This document shows positions 19,194 to 30,727 of a stretch of DNA of 64,000 nt, piece after piece. Made by a program: the position numbers and the translations under genes. The stretch's first letter is position 1. Each line of letters begins with the position of its first letter. Below the pieces are notes generated by a model. It ran no database searches. It was not told where the DNA came from and was given only the letters and a program-made list of their open reading frames with translations. The DNA lies in the NCBI RefSeq assembly GCF_001591625.1, contig NZ_BCVG01000003.1, positions 55,118 through 119,117 of the forward strand, written 5' to 3'. This DNA is from Metabacillus fastidiosus NBRC 101226. GTDB taxonomy: Bacteria > Bacillota > Bacilli > Bacillales > Bacillaceae.

Positions 19194-19928
19194 ATGAAAA
19201 GAGTAATTGGCATTATTTTTTCACTATTCATTATTACAGCTTGCGGAAATAATAATTTGCAATCATCTCAAGAGTCACTGAAAGAAAAAGAAATCCAAAT
19301 CAAGGAAAAGCAAAGAGAGATAGAAGATTTTAAAGATTCCTTATTTGGCATGACAAGAGACGAAATCATTGAATTTGAAAGGAAACAGGGAAATGTTCTT
19401 TTTACAGAAGAAGAGGATACCTTATTAAAGGGCATTACACTCAAATTTAAGGATGTAGAGATAAACGGGAAAAAGGCAGAGATCGAGTATACATTTTGTA
19501 AAGAGAGAAGCAAGCATTCTATTCTAAACTACGACACATATGATGAAAAAATTTCCAATCACCAAAAAGAGAAAAAGAAGAAAAATTTAAATAAGGAAGA
19601 GAATGAAAAACTATGGCAGAAATTTAAAAAAGAAAATACTGAACTTTTTGAAGAAATCAGTAATATACCGGATCCGATTCAATTTAATGACTTTATTTTA
19701 GTATCTGTAATGTATGTATTTAATGATTTAGAAGCAGAGGAAAACGAGGAACTTGCCGAAAACTACAAAGCATTATATGGTGAACCTGAAGATATTGACT
19801 TAAATAAAAGAGTAAAAGACTATTTCTGGTTTACCAGCAGAATGGACATTTACTATAGCCCAATAGCTGTCCAATATTCCGGAACATATCACGCATTAGA
19901 AAAATTCATTATAAATAACGAGCAGTAA
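19194..19928 (+). CDS. Lipoprotein of unknown function
   Basis: 244 residues. The AGGAGG site at 19182-19188 selects the ATG at 19194 over the upstream ATG at 19176. The N-terminus is a lipoprotein signal, KR then a hydrophobic stretch ending IITAC with Cys17 as the lipidation site. The mature part begins with a charged coiled coil (residues 22-55, SQESLKEKEIQIKEKQRE) and continues as a very lysine/glutamate-rich globular part. I do not recognise a family. It should be anchored on the outer face of the membrane. It is transcribed towards clpP, but clpP has its own promoter. Confidence 0.75.
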   Translation: MKRVIGIIFSLFIITACGNNNLQSSQESLKEKEIQIKEKQREIEDFKDSLFGMTRDEIIEFERKQGNVLFTEEEDTLLKGITLKFKDVEINGKKAEIEYTFCKERSKHSILNYDTYDEKISNHQKEKKKKNLNKEENEKLWQKFKKENTELFEEISNIPDPIQFNDFILVSVMYVFNDLEAEENEELAENYKALYGEPEDIDLNKRVKDYFWFTSRMDIYYSPIAVQYSGTYHALEKFIINNEQ

Positions 19929-20024
19929 GGCCGATTATACTGCGGTTTGAAATACCTTCTTTTTGGCTAATATGATTACATATTGCCATTTTTTCAAAAT
20001 ATCATAAAATGAGCTTGCTTTTCG

Positions 20025-20041
20025 TTTGACCTATCTTGACC
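20025..20041 (+). promoter_or_regulatory. CtsR operator of clpP
   Basis: TTTGACC-TAT-CTTGACC is the reverse complement of the CtsR heptad direct repeat (A/GGTCAAA-NAN-A/GGTCAAA), with one mismatch. It overlaps the -35 region of the clpP promoter, as in other Firmicutes. Confidence 0.85.
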
Positions 20042-20054
20042 TTAGTTGTATGAT
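20026..20054 (+). promoter_or_regulatory. Sigma-A promoter of clpP
   Basis: TTGACC (20026-20031), 17-base spacer, TATGAT (20049-20054), 43 bases upstream of the ATG. Confidence 0.75.
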
Positions 20055-20097
20055 GGAAATACATACTCTTAAAACTTTTTTAGAGGAGGAATAAGAA

Positions 20098-20694
20098 ATG
20101 AACTTAATACCTACAGTTATCGAACAAACAAACCGCGGTGAACGTGCTTATGACATTTATTCTAGACTTTTAAAAGATCGTATTATTTTGTTAGGTAGCG
20201 CTATTGATGATAATGTTGCTAACTCCATTGTTGCACAATTATTATTTTTAGAAGCAGAAGACCCTGAAAAAGATATTTCTATTTATATTAACAGCCCAGG
20301 TGGATCTATTACAGCTGGTATGGCGATTTATGATACAATGCAATTTATTAAACCAAGTGTTTCTACAATTTGTATCGGAATGGCTGCTTCTATGGGAGCT
20401 TTCCTGCTTGCTGCTGGAGACAAAGGCAAACGCTATGCTCTTCCAAACAGTGAAGTAATGATTCACCAGCCACTTGGCGGTGCACAAGGTCAGGCAACAG
20501 AAATTGAAATTGCTGCAAAACGTATCTTATTCTTACGTGATAAGCTTAATACAATCTTATCTGAGCGTACTGGACAGCCATTAGAAGTTATTCAGCGTGA
20601 TACAGACCGTGATAACTTTATGACAGCAGAGCGTGCATTAGAATATGGTTTAGTTGATAAAGTATTAGACAGAAACACACTTGAAACTAAATAA
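20098..20694 (+). CDS. clpP: ATP-dependent Clp protease proteolytic subunit
   Basis: 198 residues. It forms the tetradecameric serine-protease chamber that works with ClpX, ClpC and ClpE ATPases. The catalytic triad is Ser98 (GMAASMGAF), His123 (MIHQPLGG) and Asp172 (DRDNFMTA). The ribosome binding site GAGGAGGAA precedes the ATG. Heat and protein stress should relieve CtsR repression through the site at 20025-20041. Confidence 0.98.
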   Translation: MNLIPTVIEQTNRGERAYDIYSRLLKDRIILLGSAIDDNVANSIVAQLLFLEAEDPEKDISIYINSPGGSITAGMAIYDTMQFIKPSVSTICIGMAASMGAFLLAAGDKGKRYALPNSEVMIHQPLGGAQGQATEIEIAAKRILFLRDKLNTILSERTGQPLEVIQRDTDRDNFMTAERALEYGLVDKVLDRNTLETK

Positions 20695-20696
20695 CG

Positions 20697-20733
20697 AAAA
20701 AGGAGATTGGGCAAATGCCAATCTCCTTTTTAT
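20697..20733 (+). terminator. Bidirectional terminator between clpP and crh
   Basis: AAAAAGGAGATTGG pairs with CCAATCTCCTTTTT around GCAAATG. It serves the converging clpP and crh transcripts. Confidence 0.9.
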
Positions 20734-20741
20734 ATCATCAA

Positions 20742-20999
20742 TTATGATTGTTTTTCTACAAATTTAGATAATGACGCAACTGCCTCTTGTTCATCTGAAC
20801 CTTCTGCAATTAAAGTAATAACAGAACCTGTGCTAATTGCTAAGCTCATGAGGCCCATGATGCTTTTTGCATTTACTTTTTTGCCCTCTTTTTCTAAAAA
20901 CACATCTGATGAAAAACGATTTGCCTCTTGAACGAACATAGCTGCAGGACGTGCTTGCAAGCCAGTTTTCAGTTTCACTTCTATTTGTTGTTCGACCAT
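20742..20999 (-). CDS. crh: HPr-like catabolite repression protein Crh
   Basis: 85 residues. HPr fold in which the phosphotransferase His15 is replaced by Gln15 (KTGLQARPAA), while the regulatory Ser46 is kept (NAKSIMGLMSL). This distinguishes Crh from HPr. Ser46 is phosphorylated by HPr kinase, encoded in this window at 37011-37943, and Crh-P then helps CcpA in carbon catabolite control. It is last in the yvcI-rapZ-glmR-whiA-crh cluster, as in B. subtilis. Confidence 0.95.
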   Translation of the reverse strand: MVEQQIEVKLKTGLQARPAAMFVQEANRFSSDVFLEKEGKKVNAKSIMGLMSLAISTGSVITLIAEGSDEQEAVASLSKFVEKQS

Positions 21000-21055
21000 T
21001 TATATCCCCTCATTTTCTCTTTATTAGAAAGTTAATTTATTTATTATTAAAAAAG

Positions 21056-22006
21056 CTATTTAAGCGATAAAGGCTGCCCCAGTCTTAACTGCTCGGCAAT
21101 CTCATCCAGCTTTCTTAGTCTATGATTAATACCAGACTTACTTATCGTACCGCTTGAAACCATTTCACCCAGTTCTTTCAAAGTGACATCCTGGTATTCC
21201 ACACGAAGGCGTGCAATTTCCCTTAATTTATCCGGTAATGCATCCAGCCCTATTCTTTCATCGATATATTTTATATTTTCTACCTGTCTTAAAGCAGCTC
21301 CAATTGTTTTGTTTAAGTTCGCTGTTTCACAATTGACGAGCCTGTTAACCGAATTTCTCATATCACGCACGATTCGTACATCTTCAAATCTTAATAGAGC
21401 TTGGTGAGCCCCAATTACATTTAGAAATTCGGTGATCTTTTCCGCTTCCTTCAGGTAAGTTATAAATCCCTTTTTTCTTTCCAATGTTTTGCTATTTAAT
21501 TGAAAAGTATTCATCAATTCACAAAGTGAGTCATTATGTTCCTTATATAACGAAAAAATCTCAAGATGGTAAGAAGATGTTTCCGGGTTATTTACAGAAC
21601 CTCCAGCTAAAAAAGCCCCACGAATATATGAACGCCTGCAGCATTTCTTTTTCACAAGATCTTTAGATATGTGACGGATAAACGTAAAATTTTCGCCAAG
21701 AATATCTAAATCCTCCAGAATGCCCCTCGCATTCTCATTAAGCCTGACAATATATACATTATTCTTTTTTAAGCGCATTTTTTTACGGACGAGAAGCTCA
21801 ACTGTTACTTCATATTGCCTTTTAATTAATGTATAAATACGTCTGGCAATTGCAGCATTTTCCGTTTGAATATCTAATACTATATGGCGGTTTGAAAAAG
21901 AAAGGGAGCCATTCATTCGAATGAGGGCAGCTAATTCCGCTTTTACACAGCATGGCTTTAATTCTAGGTTTGTTAATTCTTTTTTCGTTTCTGATGCAAA
22001 TGACAT
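21056..22006 (-). CDS. whiA: WhiA, conserved cell-division/chromosome-linked DNA-binding protein
   Basis: 316 residues from the ATG at 22006 ([12 protein letters not shown]), equal to the B. subtilis start. An upstream ATG at 22030 is less likely because the G6 ribosome binding site precedes 22006. The N-terminus is a degenerate LAGLIDADG homing-endonuclease fold ([20 protein letters not shown]). The C-terminus is a helix-turn-helix ([18 protein letters not shown]). In Bacillus it affects division and chromosome segregation rather than sporulation genes. Confidence 0.95.
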   Translation of the reverse strand: MSFASETKKELTNLELKPCCVKAELAALIRMNGSLSFSNRHIVLDIQTENAAIARRIYTLIKRQYEVTVELLVRKKMRLKKNNVYIVRLNENARGILEDLDILGENFTFIRHISKDLVKKKCCRRSYIRGAFLAGGSVNNPETSSYHLEIFSLYKEHNDSLCELMNTFQLNSKTLERKKGFITYLKEAEKITEFLNVIGAHQALLRFEDVRIVRDMRNSVNRLVNCETANLNKTIGAALRQVENIKYIDERIGLDALPDKLREIARLRVEYQDVTLKELGEMVSSGTISKSGINHRLRKLDEIAEQLRLGQPLSLK

Positions 22007-22032
22007 ATTGCGCGCCCCCCGACCCATCAATA

Positions 22033-22998
22033 TTAACTTCTCATTGAAATCATATTATAAAGCAAGCTGGCAACCTTATTTGTGTCATGCCGAATGACAT
22101 TATTTTCATATGAAATGATCCGGTCAACGATTACTTCAATTCCTAATTCTTTCAGTTTATCAATATCATAATGAACCGGCTTTGCTAATTCCTCTTCATA
22201 CATTTTTCTAATCTCATCAGGAATTCTGGCATCATTCACTAAAATTGTATCAATAAACTTACAATCCATATGATCATATAATGCTTTTATATGATCGCTT
22301 GCCGAATAGGATAATGTTTCTCCAGCTTGGGTCATTACATTGCATATATATACTTTTTTCGCTTTCGCTTTACATACTTCTTCGCCGATCTTAGGCACTA
22401 ATAAATTTGGTAAAATACTTGTATAAAGACTGCCAGGTCCAATAATAATTAAATCGGCCTCACGAATTACTTCCAATGCTTCTGGCAGCGGCTCAATATC
22501 TTTTGGTGTTAAGAAAACCTTTTTTATTCGTTTTCCTGCATAAGGAATTTTTGATTCTCCTGTTACAATCGTGCCATCATTCATTTCCGCATTTAAAATA
22601 ACACTGCAATTAGCTGCCGGCAGCACTTTGCCGCGTACATTTAATACTTTGCTCATTTCTGTTATTGCATGAAAGAAGTCGCCGGTTATATTCGTCATCG
22701 CCGCCAATATTAAATTGCCAAGTGAATGCCCAACTAAATTATTCCCCTTATTAAAACGGTGCTGGAATAATTCTTCAACAAGTGGTTCAACATCGGATAA
22801 GGCTGCTAATACATTGCGTATATCTCCAGGAGGTGGAATTTGCAATTCATCTCTCAGTCTGCCTGAGCTGCCGCCATCATCAGCTACGGTGACAATCGCT
22901 GTAATATGTAAAGGTTTCAATTTCAACCCCCTTAATAAAACAGATAATCCTGTCCCGCCACCAATAATAACTACTTTTGGCAATTGTTCTATTTTCAC
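22033..22998 (-). CDS. glmR: GlmR (YvcK), gluconeogenesis/UDP-GlcNAc-linked regulator
   Basis: 321 residues of the CofD/UPF0052 type. Motifs: [18 protein letters not shown] near the N-terminus, [27 protein letters not shown] and [14 protein letters not shown]. In B. subtilis it binds UDP-GlcNAc, stimulates GlmS and is needed for normal shape and growth on gluconeogenic carbon. It lies between rapZ and whiA with very short gaps, a conserved Firmicute trio. Confidence 0.95.
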   Translation of the reverse strand: MKIEQLPKVVIIGGGTGLSVLLRGLKLKPLHITAIVTVADDGGSSGRLRDELQIPPPGDIRNVLAALSDVEPLVEELFQHRFNKGNNLVGHSLGNLILAAMTNITGDFFHAITEMSKVLNVRGKVLPAANCSVILNAEMNDGTIVTGESKIPYAGKRIKKVFLTPKDIEPLPEALEVIREADLIIIGPGSLYTSILPNLLVPKIGEEVCKAKAKKVYICNVMTQAGETLSYSASDHIKALYDHMDCKFIDTILVNDARIPDEIRKMYEEELAKPVHYDIDKLKELGIEVIVDRIISYENNVIRHDTNKVASLLYNMISMRS

Positions 22999-22999
22999 G

Positions 23000-23908
23000 T
23001 TATTGCCGTCTTCTCTTCTCTATATCTCTGTGTGAAATCTGTGTATTATATTCACTTTTAAAATGGTTTGCAATGTATTCCACAAGTGTAACTGAGCGAT
23101 GTTGTCCTCCTGTACAGCCAATTGCGATAACGAGCTGACTCTTACCTTCCCTTTTATAATACGGAAGCATAAATGACAGTAAATCAATTAGTTTATCCAA
23201 AAACTTTTGAGTTTCATTCCATTTCAAAACATAAGAGGAAACCTCTTCTTCAAGGCCCGTTTTCGGTCTCATATGATCTATATAGTGAGGATTCGGTAAA
23301 AAACGTACATCAAAAACTAAATCAGCATCGATTGGTATTCCGTATTTAAAACCGAAAGATGTTAAGTTTACAGTAAATGTATGTTCTGTACTTGAAGCAA
23401 ATTGTTTTAGAATTTTTTCTCTTAATTCTCGTGGTTTTAGATCAGAGGTATCATAAATGAGTTGAGCTCTTCCTTTAAGCTCTTCTAGAAGCTCCCGTTC
23501 CAAACTAATCCCTTCGAGCGGCAAACCCGTTGATGCAAGGGGATGTGATCTTCTCGTTTCTTTATATCTTGTAACAAGCGTAGTATCTTTTGCATCCAAA
23601 AATAAAATTTGCGGTGTAACCCAATCTGTTTCAGCTAGTTCATCAAGGGCTTCAAATAAGCTGTCAAAAAATTCCCGGCCGCGAAGATCCATTACAAGAG
23701 CAACTTTATTCATCTTTGAACCCGACTCTTTCATTAACTCCAAGAATTTCGGTAATAATGTTGGCGGCAAGTTATCGACACAGAAGAAACCCAAGTCTTC
23801 AAAACTTTGAATTGCTACTGTTTTACCTGCACCGGACATTCCCGTAATAATGACCATTTCCACATCTTGCTGCAATGTATTTTCATTCAGCCCATCACAA
23901 CTTAACAA
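23000..23908 (-). CDS. yvcJ: RapZ-like nucleotide-binding protein (YvcJ)
   Basis: About 302 residues. P-loop [16 protein letters not shown] near residue 21, then [12 protein letters not shown], and the conserved C-terminal block [17 protein letters not shown]. It hydrolyses NTP; in B. subtilis it affects competence, and the E. coli homologue RapZ regulates GlmS through small RNAs. No ATG stands before the P-loop at good spacing. The G6 site lies eight bases before a TTG at 23908, which I take as the start; a GTG at 23932 is the alternative. Confidence 0.92.
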   Translation of the reverse strand: MLSCDGLNENTLQQDVEMVIITGMSGAGKTVAIQSFEDLGFFCVDNLPPTLLPKFLELMKESGSKMNKVALVMDLRGREFFDSLFEALDELAETDWVTPQILFLDAKDTTLVTRYKETRRSHPLASTGLPLEGISLERELLEELKGRAQLIYDTSDLKPRELREKILKQFASSTEHTFTVNLTSFGFKYGIPIDADLVFDVRFLPNPHYIDHMRPKTGLEEEVSSYVLKWNETQKFLDKLIDLLSFMLPYYKREGKSQLVIAIGCTGGQHRSVTLVEYIANHFKSEYNTQISHRDIEKRRRQ

Positions 23909-23941
23909 ATTGCTTCCCCCCTCTGCTATCACCGTCCTTAA

Positions 23942-24409
23942 TCACTGCGGATCAAGACGGTATGAAATCAGTTCAAAATCTGGCGTATATGTAAATGTAC
24001 CATATAGCATTCCATTTCCTTTAATAACATAATCTAATATATGATAATCTCCAGGTGCCATTTGCAAATTTTGAATGTCGTTTATATGATGCCATTCGAT
24101 AACCCCTTCTTCAGACTGGTTCACATTTGTCCCGTTAAATTCTGAAGCAAGGAACGTAAACATCATCCATTCAGATACAATTTCCTGTCCATCTTGAATG
24201 AGAATAGTAAAAATCCCTTTTAAATGTGGATTTTGTAAATAAATACCTGTTTCTTCACGGTATTCCCTGACAACTGTATCCTTTAGTGTTTCACCAAGTT
24301 CCATCTTTCCACCAGGTGCAACCCACCAGCCTCTTCTCGGTTTTTTCAGAAGAAGCACTTTATCGTCCTTAACTAGGACGCAATTCGTAACTCTTTGCAA
24401 CGCCTTCAC
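23942..24409 (-). CDS. yvcI: Nudix hydrolase YvcI
   Basis: 155 residues with a complete Nudix box, GGKMELGETLKDTVVREY followed by REETGI, at about residues 36-60. It matches B. subtilis YvcI in the opening block RVTNCVLVKDDKVLLL. It hydrolyses a nucleoside-diphosphate derivative; the substrate is unknown. The start is a GTG at 24409 or a TTG at 24400, the latter better spaced from GAGGTG. It heads the rapZ-glmR-whiA-crh cluster with a 33-base gap. Confidence 0.88.
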   Translation of the reverse strand: MKALQRVTNCVLVKDDKVLLLKKPRRGWWVAPGGKMELGETLKDTVVREYREETGIYLQNPHLKGIFTILIQDGQEIVSEWMMFTFLASEFNGTNVNQSEEGVIEWHHINDIQNLQMAPGDYHILDYVIKGNGMLYGTFTYTPDFELISYRLDPQ

Positions 24410-24639
24410 CTCAATTTAGGCTTACATGTTTAAAAGTATCTGATTACATTGTATTATACTATTTATATGAACTTGCTACAATGAAGTCGTTCTTCATTTT
24501 CCGTTATTTTCATCAAAATTGTTAACATTCCACGAATAAGACGGATAGAAAGCCTCTAAAATAAAAAAGTAGATTATTACTTTTTACTTACTATCTTTAC
24601 ATAAATTTTCATAATTACTGCAACATTTCTCATATTCCC

Positions 24640-24672
24640 AAAAAAGGAGCATGGGAAAGGGCACCCATGCTC
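24640..24672 (-). terminator. Terminator downstream of trxB
   Basis: GAGCATGGG / CCCATGCTC stem followed by CTTTTTT on the minus strand. It is the main feature of the 24410-24793 gap, in which I see no gene. Confidence 0.8.
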
Positions 24673-24793
24673 GAAAAGTAAGTCTATTTATAAAAGGGGG
24701 TCAATTACTAATTACATAGTACTTTATTTATATTGCACCCATGTTACAAGATAGTTAAAACAGAGTTACGTTTATGTTAATCGCCACTTGACC

Positions 24794-25753
<960 letters not shown>

Positions 25754-25830
25754 TTATATTAAATTAATCGTTTTTAGTCATTCCTTACACTTATCGTATA
25801 AAATATTATCGAATCATACCAATTTTTTGC

Positions 25831-27285
25831 TCATTTTGTCGTCGCTTTTACGTACTGAATATATTTTACAACAGTCGTTACGGAAATTTCATAACGCTTT
25901 GCAAAAGCAGATTTTTTTAAACTTTGGTCATTTTCTTTTTTCCATACATACTCTAAAGCACATGCCCATGCTTTACCGTTCTTTATTGGCAATTTATTTT
26001 GATGCGCTCTCATTAATACACGGAACGCATACAAGAAGAAGGCCTCATCCTCCATGCAAGTGTAAAGCATTTTTATCACTTGAAAGACAGTCTGTACACT
26101 GTCAGAAACATGGACTGGAACACCGGTCTTCGTCTGCAGAATATACTGAATAAAATCTTTTTCAAAATTTGATTGCGGAACATTTGCACTTTGACATGCC
26201 TCAATTTGATCAAAATTATCTGTTTCTGCTGCAAGAAAAATGGCATATAGCCGTTCTTCCTTTGTCATACTTAGAAAATGATGCGTCTCATTTAAATCTT
26301 CGTTCCACGGCTCTGCTCCCTTTTTACTCGGGTTCTCCTGAAGTACTCTTTCCCACATTTGTTCAGCAAATTTCACATTACCTACGTAATAGGAAGAATA
26401 GGAAAGCCAGTAGTAAAAAGTTTCGTCCCCTTCAAAACCTTGTTTATAGATAGATCTTAACCATCTGTAAGCGAAAGCATATTTCCTAACAAGCGCAAAG
26501 GTTGCACCGAGCTTGTAGCGATGTTCAAATAAAATAGGGTGTATATTGGATAACATACCCGCTAATTCATCCACTTTATCATCTTTCCGCTCATAAAAGT
26601 AAAAAACGAGAAGATTGCATAACGCATGCAGATTACCAGGCTTCTTCTGTAAAATATCTTCTAAAATTTCCTTTGCCTTATTAATATCTCCAATATAAAA
26701 ATATGCAAGCGAGAGATTATTATAAGCCGACCAAAATTCCGGGTAATCTTTTATAATCTTTTCAAGCAGTTCTATCGCTTCTTCAAACTCATTATTCTCA
26801 AGCATCGACTTCGCTCTATCTTGCTTCACAATAAGATCATCGGGGTCATCAGAAAAAGGCAGATCTTCCTCAAGTGTTAAAAGTTCTATTAAATCCTCAT
26901 TCTCTTCCATAAATTCACCGTACGGATCTTTATCTGTATAAGCTGTTGCACATTTATACGCTTCATGAAAAAGCCCTAAATGCGCAAAATTATTTGCCAT
27001 GAAATAATGGCACTCATTCAAAGTCGGATCGAGCTTATTTATTATATTATCCAGAAGTTCATTTGACTGCTGGTAGTTTCCCATCTCAGTGTAAATAGTA
27101 GCTAATTGAATGAGTTTACTTGTGTCTTTAGGATCTAACTCAGCCGCTCGCTCAAAATGTTTCATCGCCTTATTAAAATTTTGCTCGCGATAAGCTTTCA
27201 AGCCTCTTTTATAATAATATTGTCCATCTTGGAGAAACGGGACAACCTGTGTCTTTTTTCCAGCTTTACTTAATTGTTTTCCCAC
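25831..27285 (-). CDS. yvcD: TPR-repeat protein YvcD
   Basis: 484 residues, equal to B. subtilis YvcD. A GGAGG site six bases before a GTG at 27285 sets the start; upstream codons to 27330 lack a site. Tetratricopeptide repeats fill residues 20-270 (GQYYYKRGLKAYREQNFNKAMK is one; others follow ENNEFEEAIELLEKII and IGDINKAKEILEDI). A C-terminal helical block ends in a possible helix-turn-helix (KKSAFAKRYEISVTTVVKYI). It is cytosolic, probably a scaffold or regulator; function unknown. Confidence 0.88.
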   Translation of the reverse strand: MGKQLSKAGKKTQVVPFLQDGQYYYKRGLKAYREQNFNKAMKHFERAAELDPKDTSKLIQLATIYTEMGNYQQSNELLDNIINKLDPTLNECHYFMANNFAHLGLFHEAYKCATAYTDKDPYGEFMEENEDLIELLTLEEDLPFSDDPDDLIVKQDRAKSMLENNEFEEAIELLEKIIKDYPEFWSAYNNLSLAYFYIGDINKAKEILEDILQKKPGNLHALCNLLVFYFYERKDDKVDELAGMLSNIHPILFEHRYKLGATFALVRKYAFAYRWLRSIYKQGFEGDETFYYWLSYSSYYVGNVKFAEQMWERVLQENPSKKGAEPWNEDLNETHHFLSMTKEERLYAIFLAAETDNFDQIEACQSANVPQSNFEKDFIQYILQTKTGVPVHVSDSVQTVFQVIKMLYTCMEDEAFFLYAFRVLMRAHQNKLPIKNGKAWACALEYVWKKENDQSLKKSAFAKRYEISVTTVVKYIQYVKATTK

Positions 27286-27334
27286 TGAAATCCTCCATTT
27301 CTTTATGTTTACCGTACGTAAGTATACCACACAC

Positions 27335-27373
27335 GTAAAGACCCCAGCAAAAGAATATTGCAGGGGTCTTTAC
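27335..27373 (-). terminator. Hairpin after the his operon
   Basis: Perfect 11-bp stem GTAAAGACCCC / GGGGTCTTTAC with inner TTGC/GCAA. It lies 12 bases beyond hisIE and before yvcD. The T-tract is weak, so it may leak into yvcD. Confidence 0.75.
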
Positions 27374-27384
27374 GGCTGTAGTCA

Positions 27385-28011
27385 CTATTTTTTATGTCTT
27401 CCTTCAAGTGCGGACAGCACTTCATCAAGCGGGAGCTTCTGTTCACGAAGCAGGACTAGCGTATGGAAAAATAAATCCGCTACTTCCCATTTTAATTCCT
27501 CATGGTCACGATTCTTCGCAGCAATAATTACTTCTGATGCTTCTTCGCCAACCTTTTTCAAAATTTTATCGACACCTTCATCAAAAAGATATGTCGTGTA
27601 AGAGCCTTCAGGACGTTCTGCCTCTCTCTCAGCAATGACTTTCTCAAGAATGCTGAAAATTTGGAAACGGTCTTCCTTCACATTCACCTGCTCTTGATCT
27701 ACTGATTCATTGAAACAAGTGTATGCGCCAGTATGACAAGCTGGACCCTGCGGTTCAACAAGGACTAAAAATGCATCCTGGTCACAATCATATCTTAATT
27801 CAACAACTTTTTGTGTATTGCCTGAAGTTGCTCCTTTATGCCAAAGCTCCTGCCTTGAGCGGCTGTAAAACCATGTTTCCTTCGTTTCTAAAGTCTTCTC
27901 AAGGGATTCCTTATTCATATATGCAAGCGTTAATACTTCCTTACTCGCTGCATCTTGTACGATCGCAGGCACTAAGCCTTTTTCATCGAATTTCACATTT
28001 TCTATATTCAA
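27385..28011 (-). CDS. hisI: Bifunctional phosphoribosyl-AMP cyclohydrolase / phosphoribosyl-ATP pyrophosphatase
   Basis: 208 residues. The N-terminal half is HisI (PRA-CH), with the metal sites [10 protein letters not shown] and CHTGAYTCF. The C-terminal half is HisE (PRA-PH), with [20 protein letters not shown]. Together they perform steps two and three of histidine synthesis. The start is a TTG overlapping the hisF stop by four bases with AGGGGTG upstream. Last gene of the operon. Confidence 0.95.
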   Translation of the reverse strand: MNIENVKFDEKGLVPAIVQDAASKEVLTLAYMNKESLEKTLETKETWFYSRSRQELWHKGATSGNTQKVVELRYDCDQDAFLVLVEPQGPACHTGAYTCFNESVDQEQVNVKEDRFQIFSILEKVIAEREAERPEGSYTTYLFDEGVDKILKKVGEEASEVIIAAKNRDHEELKWEVADLFFHTLVLLREQKLPLDEVLSALEGRHKK

Positions 28012-28766
28012 CGTACATTCACCCCTTGACTCTTTAAATAATCTTTTACTTGCTTAACAGATGTTTCTTTATAATGGAAAATAGAAGCAGCGAGTGCAGC
28101 ATCCGCTTTTCCTTCTTCAAAAGCAGCGAAGAAATGTTCAGCATTTCCAGCACCGCCTGATGCAATAACTGGAACAGATACGGCTTCACTCACAGCTTTA
28201 TTTAGTGCATTGTTAAAACCGTTCTTCTCTCCGTCACTGTCCATGCTCGTTAAAAGGATCTCACCAGCACCGCGTCTGACAGCTTCCTTTGCCCAAGCAA
28301 CGACTTCCCAATCAGTTGCTGTTCTTCCCCCGTGCGTGTATACTCTCCAGCTTCTAATTGTTTCGTCAAATTTCGCATCAATAGCAACAACAATACATTG
28401 AGAACCGAAGAAGTTAGCACCTTCTGTAATAACATCAGGATTCACAACCGCTGCTGTATTAAGAGAAACCTTATCTGCTCCGGCACGAAGAATCTTTTTC
28501 ATATCTTCAAGCGTATTAATTCCGCCGCCGACAGTAAATGGAATAGCAAGCTGTCCTGCCACCTGCTCCACAACATCAACCATCGTTTTTCTTCCTTCAT
28601 GTGATGCGGAAATATCAAGGAAAACGAGCTCGTCTGCCCCTTCCTCATCATAATATTTTGCGAGTTCAACAGGATCACCGGCATCTCTTAAACCGACAAA
28701 TTGAATCCCTTTTACGACACGTCCATCTTTTACGTCTAAACATGGGATAATTCTTTTAGTAATCAT
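28008..28766 (-). CDS. hisF: Imidazole glycerol phosphate synthase, cyclase subunit
   Basis: 252 residues, a TIM barrel. It starts [19 protein letters not shown] with the catalytic Asp of CLDVKDG; a second catalytic Asp is in VAIDAKFD. With HisH it closes the imidazole ring using ammonia. A two-base gap follows hisA. Confidence 0.97.
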   Translation of the reverse strand: MITKRIIPCLDVKDGRVVKGIQFVGLRDAGDPVELAKYYDEEGADELVFLDISASHEGRKTMVDVVEQVAGQLAIPFTVGGGINTLEDMKKILRAGADKVSLNTAAVVNPDVITEGANFFGSQCIVVAIDAKFDETIRSWRVYTHGGRTATDWEVVAWAKEAVRRGAGEILLTSMDSDGEKNGFNNALNKAVSEAVSVPVIASGGAGNAEHFFAAFEEGKADAALAASIFHYKETSVKQVKDYLKSQGVNVR

Positions 28767-28768
28767 CT

Positions 28769-29500
28769 TTATTTTACCTCTTTCAACGCTTCCTGCACAG
28801 TGAATTGATTCGTGTAAATCGCTTTTCCAACGATTGCACCTTGCACACCTTTTTCACGGTACTCAGCAAGAGTTTTTAAATCTTGAAGGGAGCTTACTCC
28901 ACCTGAAGCAATCACTTCTTTTCCTGTCGCTTCTGCCATTTCAACAACCGCATTCACATTAGGGCCTGAAAGCATGCCATCTGTTGCAATATCAGTGAAG
29001 ATAAACACTTCCGCCCCAGCAGCTGCTAATTCCTTCCCAAGATCTGTTGCTTTTACATTCGATGTATTTAACCAGCCTTCTGTTGACACATAGCCGTCTT
29101 TTGCATCGATACCGATCGCAATTTTTTCTCCGTATTTACTAAGCATTTTCTTTACAAAATCAGGATTCGAAATTGCCGCACTTCCTAAGATAACACGGTC
29201 AACACCGTTTTCTAGATAGAAGTCCACCGCTTCCTCTGTTCTGATTCCTCCACCAATTTGAACTTTAGAAGGAAGCTTTTTTGCCACATCTAGTACATAT
29301 TGATGGTTAACAAGCTTTGCTTCTTTCGCCCCGTCTAAATCAACCATATGGATCCAGCTTGCGCCGGCATCAGAAAACTGCTTGGCCATATCAAAAGGAG
29401 AGTCCCCATAAACAGTTTCTTTATTATAATCTCCCTGAAGCAAACGAACACATTTCCCCCCGCGCATATCAATTGCCGGGTAAATAATAAATTCACTCAT
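28769..29500 (-). CDS. hisA: Phosphoribosylformimino-AICAR phosphate isomerase
   Basis: 243 residues, a TIM barrel related to HisF. Motifs: [20 protein letters not shown] (first catalytic Asp) and [13 protein letters not shown] (second). It carries out the Amadori rearrangement before ring closure. Its ATG overlaps the hisH stop by four bases. Confidence 0.97.
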   Translation of the reverse strand: MSEFIIYPAIDMRGGKCVRLLQGDYNKETVYGDSPFDMAKQFSDAGASWIHMVDLDGAKEAKLVNHQYVLDVAKKLPSKVQIGGGIRTEEAVDFYLENGVDRVILGSAAISNPDFVKKMLSKYGEKIAIGIDAKDGYVSTEGWLNTSNVKATDLGKELAAAGAEVFIFTDIATDGMLSGPNVNAVVEMAEATGKEVIASGGVSSLQDLKTLAEYREKGVQGAIVGKAIYTNQFTVQEALKEVK

Positions 29501-30126
29501 CTTTTTTCTCCTTCAACCATTTTAATAAAGTTTTGTAAAATGGAAAGACCGAGCCCGCTACTTTTCTCTGGATGAAATTGGGTACCAAAAACATTGCCTC
29601 TGCCAACAACCGCAGGAACATCAACACCGTACGGAGCAGTCGCTAAAATAACTTCAGCTTCCTCTGATTTAACATAATAAGAATGTACGAAGTAGGCAAA
29701 ATTCGTTTCTAGATTTTCTAAAAGCGGACTTTCATTTTTTATCGTTAAGTCATTCCATCCCATATGTGGAACTTTCAGCTTTTCTTCCCCTGCATCTTCA
29801 GGAATCTTCACTACGTTACCAGGCAGTAGACTTAATCCTTTCGCAAGGCCATTTTCTTCACTTTGTTCAAATAAAAGCTGCATTCCTAAACAGATACCAA
29901 GTAATGGCTTTTCGCTTTCTGCAATATCTTTTACGAACTGCGCAAGGCCTGTCTCATTTAAAATAGACATCGCATCTTTAAATGAACCGACCCCAGGAAG
30001 TATATAGCCGCTTGCCTCATTTAAAACATCTATATCATTTGAAATCGTATATTCAACATTCATTCTTTCGAGTGCTTTACTTACACTGTATAAATTGCCC
30101 ATACCATAATCGATAATAGCGATCAT
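29497..30126 (-). CDS. hisH: Imidazole glycerol phosphate synthase, glutaminase subunit
   Basis: 209 residues, class I glutamine amidotransferase. The nucleophile Cys is in [12 protein letters not shown], and the His/Glu pair in [10 protein letters not shown]. It supplies ammonia to HisF. It starts one base after the hisB stop. Confidence 0.97.
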   Translation of the reverse strand: MIAIIDYGMGNLYSVSKALERMNVEYTISNDIDVLNEASGYILPGVGSFKDAMSILNETGLAQFVKDIAESEKPLLGICLGMQLLFEQSEENGLAKGLSLLPGNVVKIPEDAGEEKLKVPHMGWNDLTIKNESPLLENLETNFAYFVHSYYVKSEEAEVILATAPYGVDVPAVVGRGNVFGTQFHPEKSSGLGLSILQNFIKMVEGEKR

Positions 30127-30127
30127 C

Positions 30128-30715
30128 TTATAACATCCCTTTCGTTGAAGGAACCCCCTTGATTCGTGGATCCACTGTTGAGGCTTCGTCTAACGCTCTG
30201 CCTAATGCTTTAAAAATAGCTTCGATTATATGATGTGTGTTGCGGCCATGATGAATAATAACGTGCAAGTTTATACGAGCTTCCAACGCAAATTTCCATA
30301 AAAACTCATCTACAAGCTCTGTATCAAACGTACCTACTCTTGAACTCGGGAGTTCACCTTTAAATTCAAAATGCGGACGGTTACTTAAATCGACGACAAC
30401 TTGTGCAAGTGCTTCATCCATCGGCACAAACGCATTACCGTAACGCTTGATCCCTTTTTTATCTCCTAACGCATCTTTAAATGCTTGCCCTAGGCAGATT
30501 CCGATATCTTCTGTCGTATGATGATCATCAATTTCAATATCACCATCTGCATTAACAGTTAAATCAAATTGTCCATGTTTCGTGAAAAGATCTAACATAT
30601 GATCCATAAAAGGAACATCTGTTTTTAATTCTGATTTCCCCTCGCCGTCAATGGAGAGTGAAAGCGAAATATTTGTTTCATTTGTTTTCCGATCAATACT
30701 TGCAGCTCTTACCAT
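30128..30715 (-). CDS. hisB: Imidazoleglycerol-phosphate dehydratase
   Basis: 195 residues, the monofunctional form usual in Bacillus, without the phosphatase domain seen in E. coli. Mn-binding signatures are [16 protein letters not shown] and [17 protein letters not shown]. The site AGGAGGAAG precedes the ATG. Confidence 0.97.
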   Translation of the reverse strand: MVRAASIDRKTNETNISLSLSIDGEGKSELKTDVPFMDHMLDLFTKHGQFDLTVNADGDIEIDDHHTTEDIGICLGQAFKDALGDKKGIKRYGNAFVPMDEALAQVVVDLSNRPHFEFKGELPSSRVGTFDTELVDEFLWKFALEARINLHVIIHHGRNTHHIIEAIFKALGRALDEASTVDPRIKGVPSTKGML

Positions 30716-30727
30716 GTCTACTTCCTC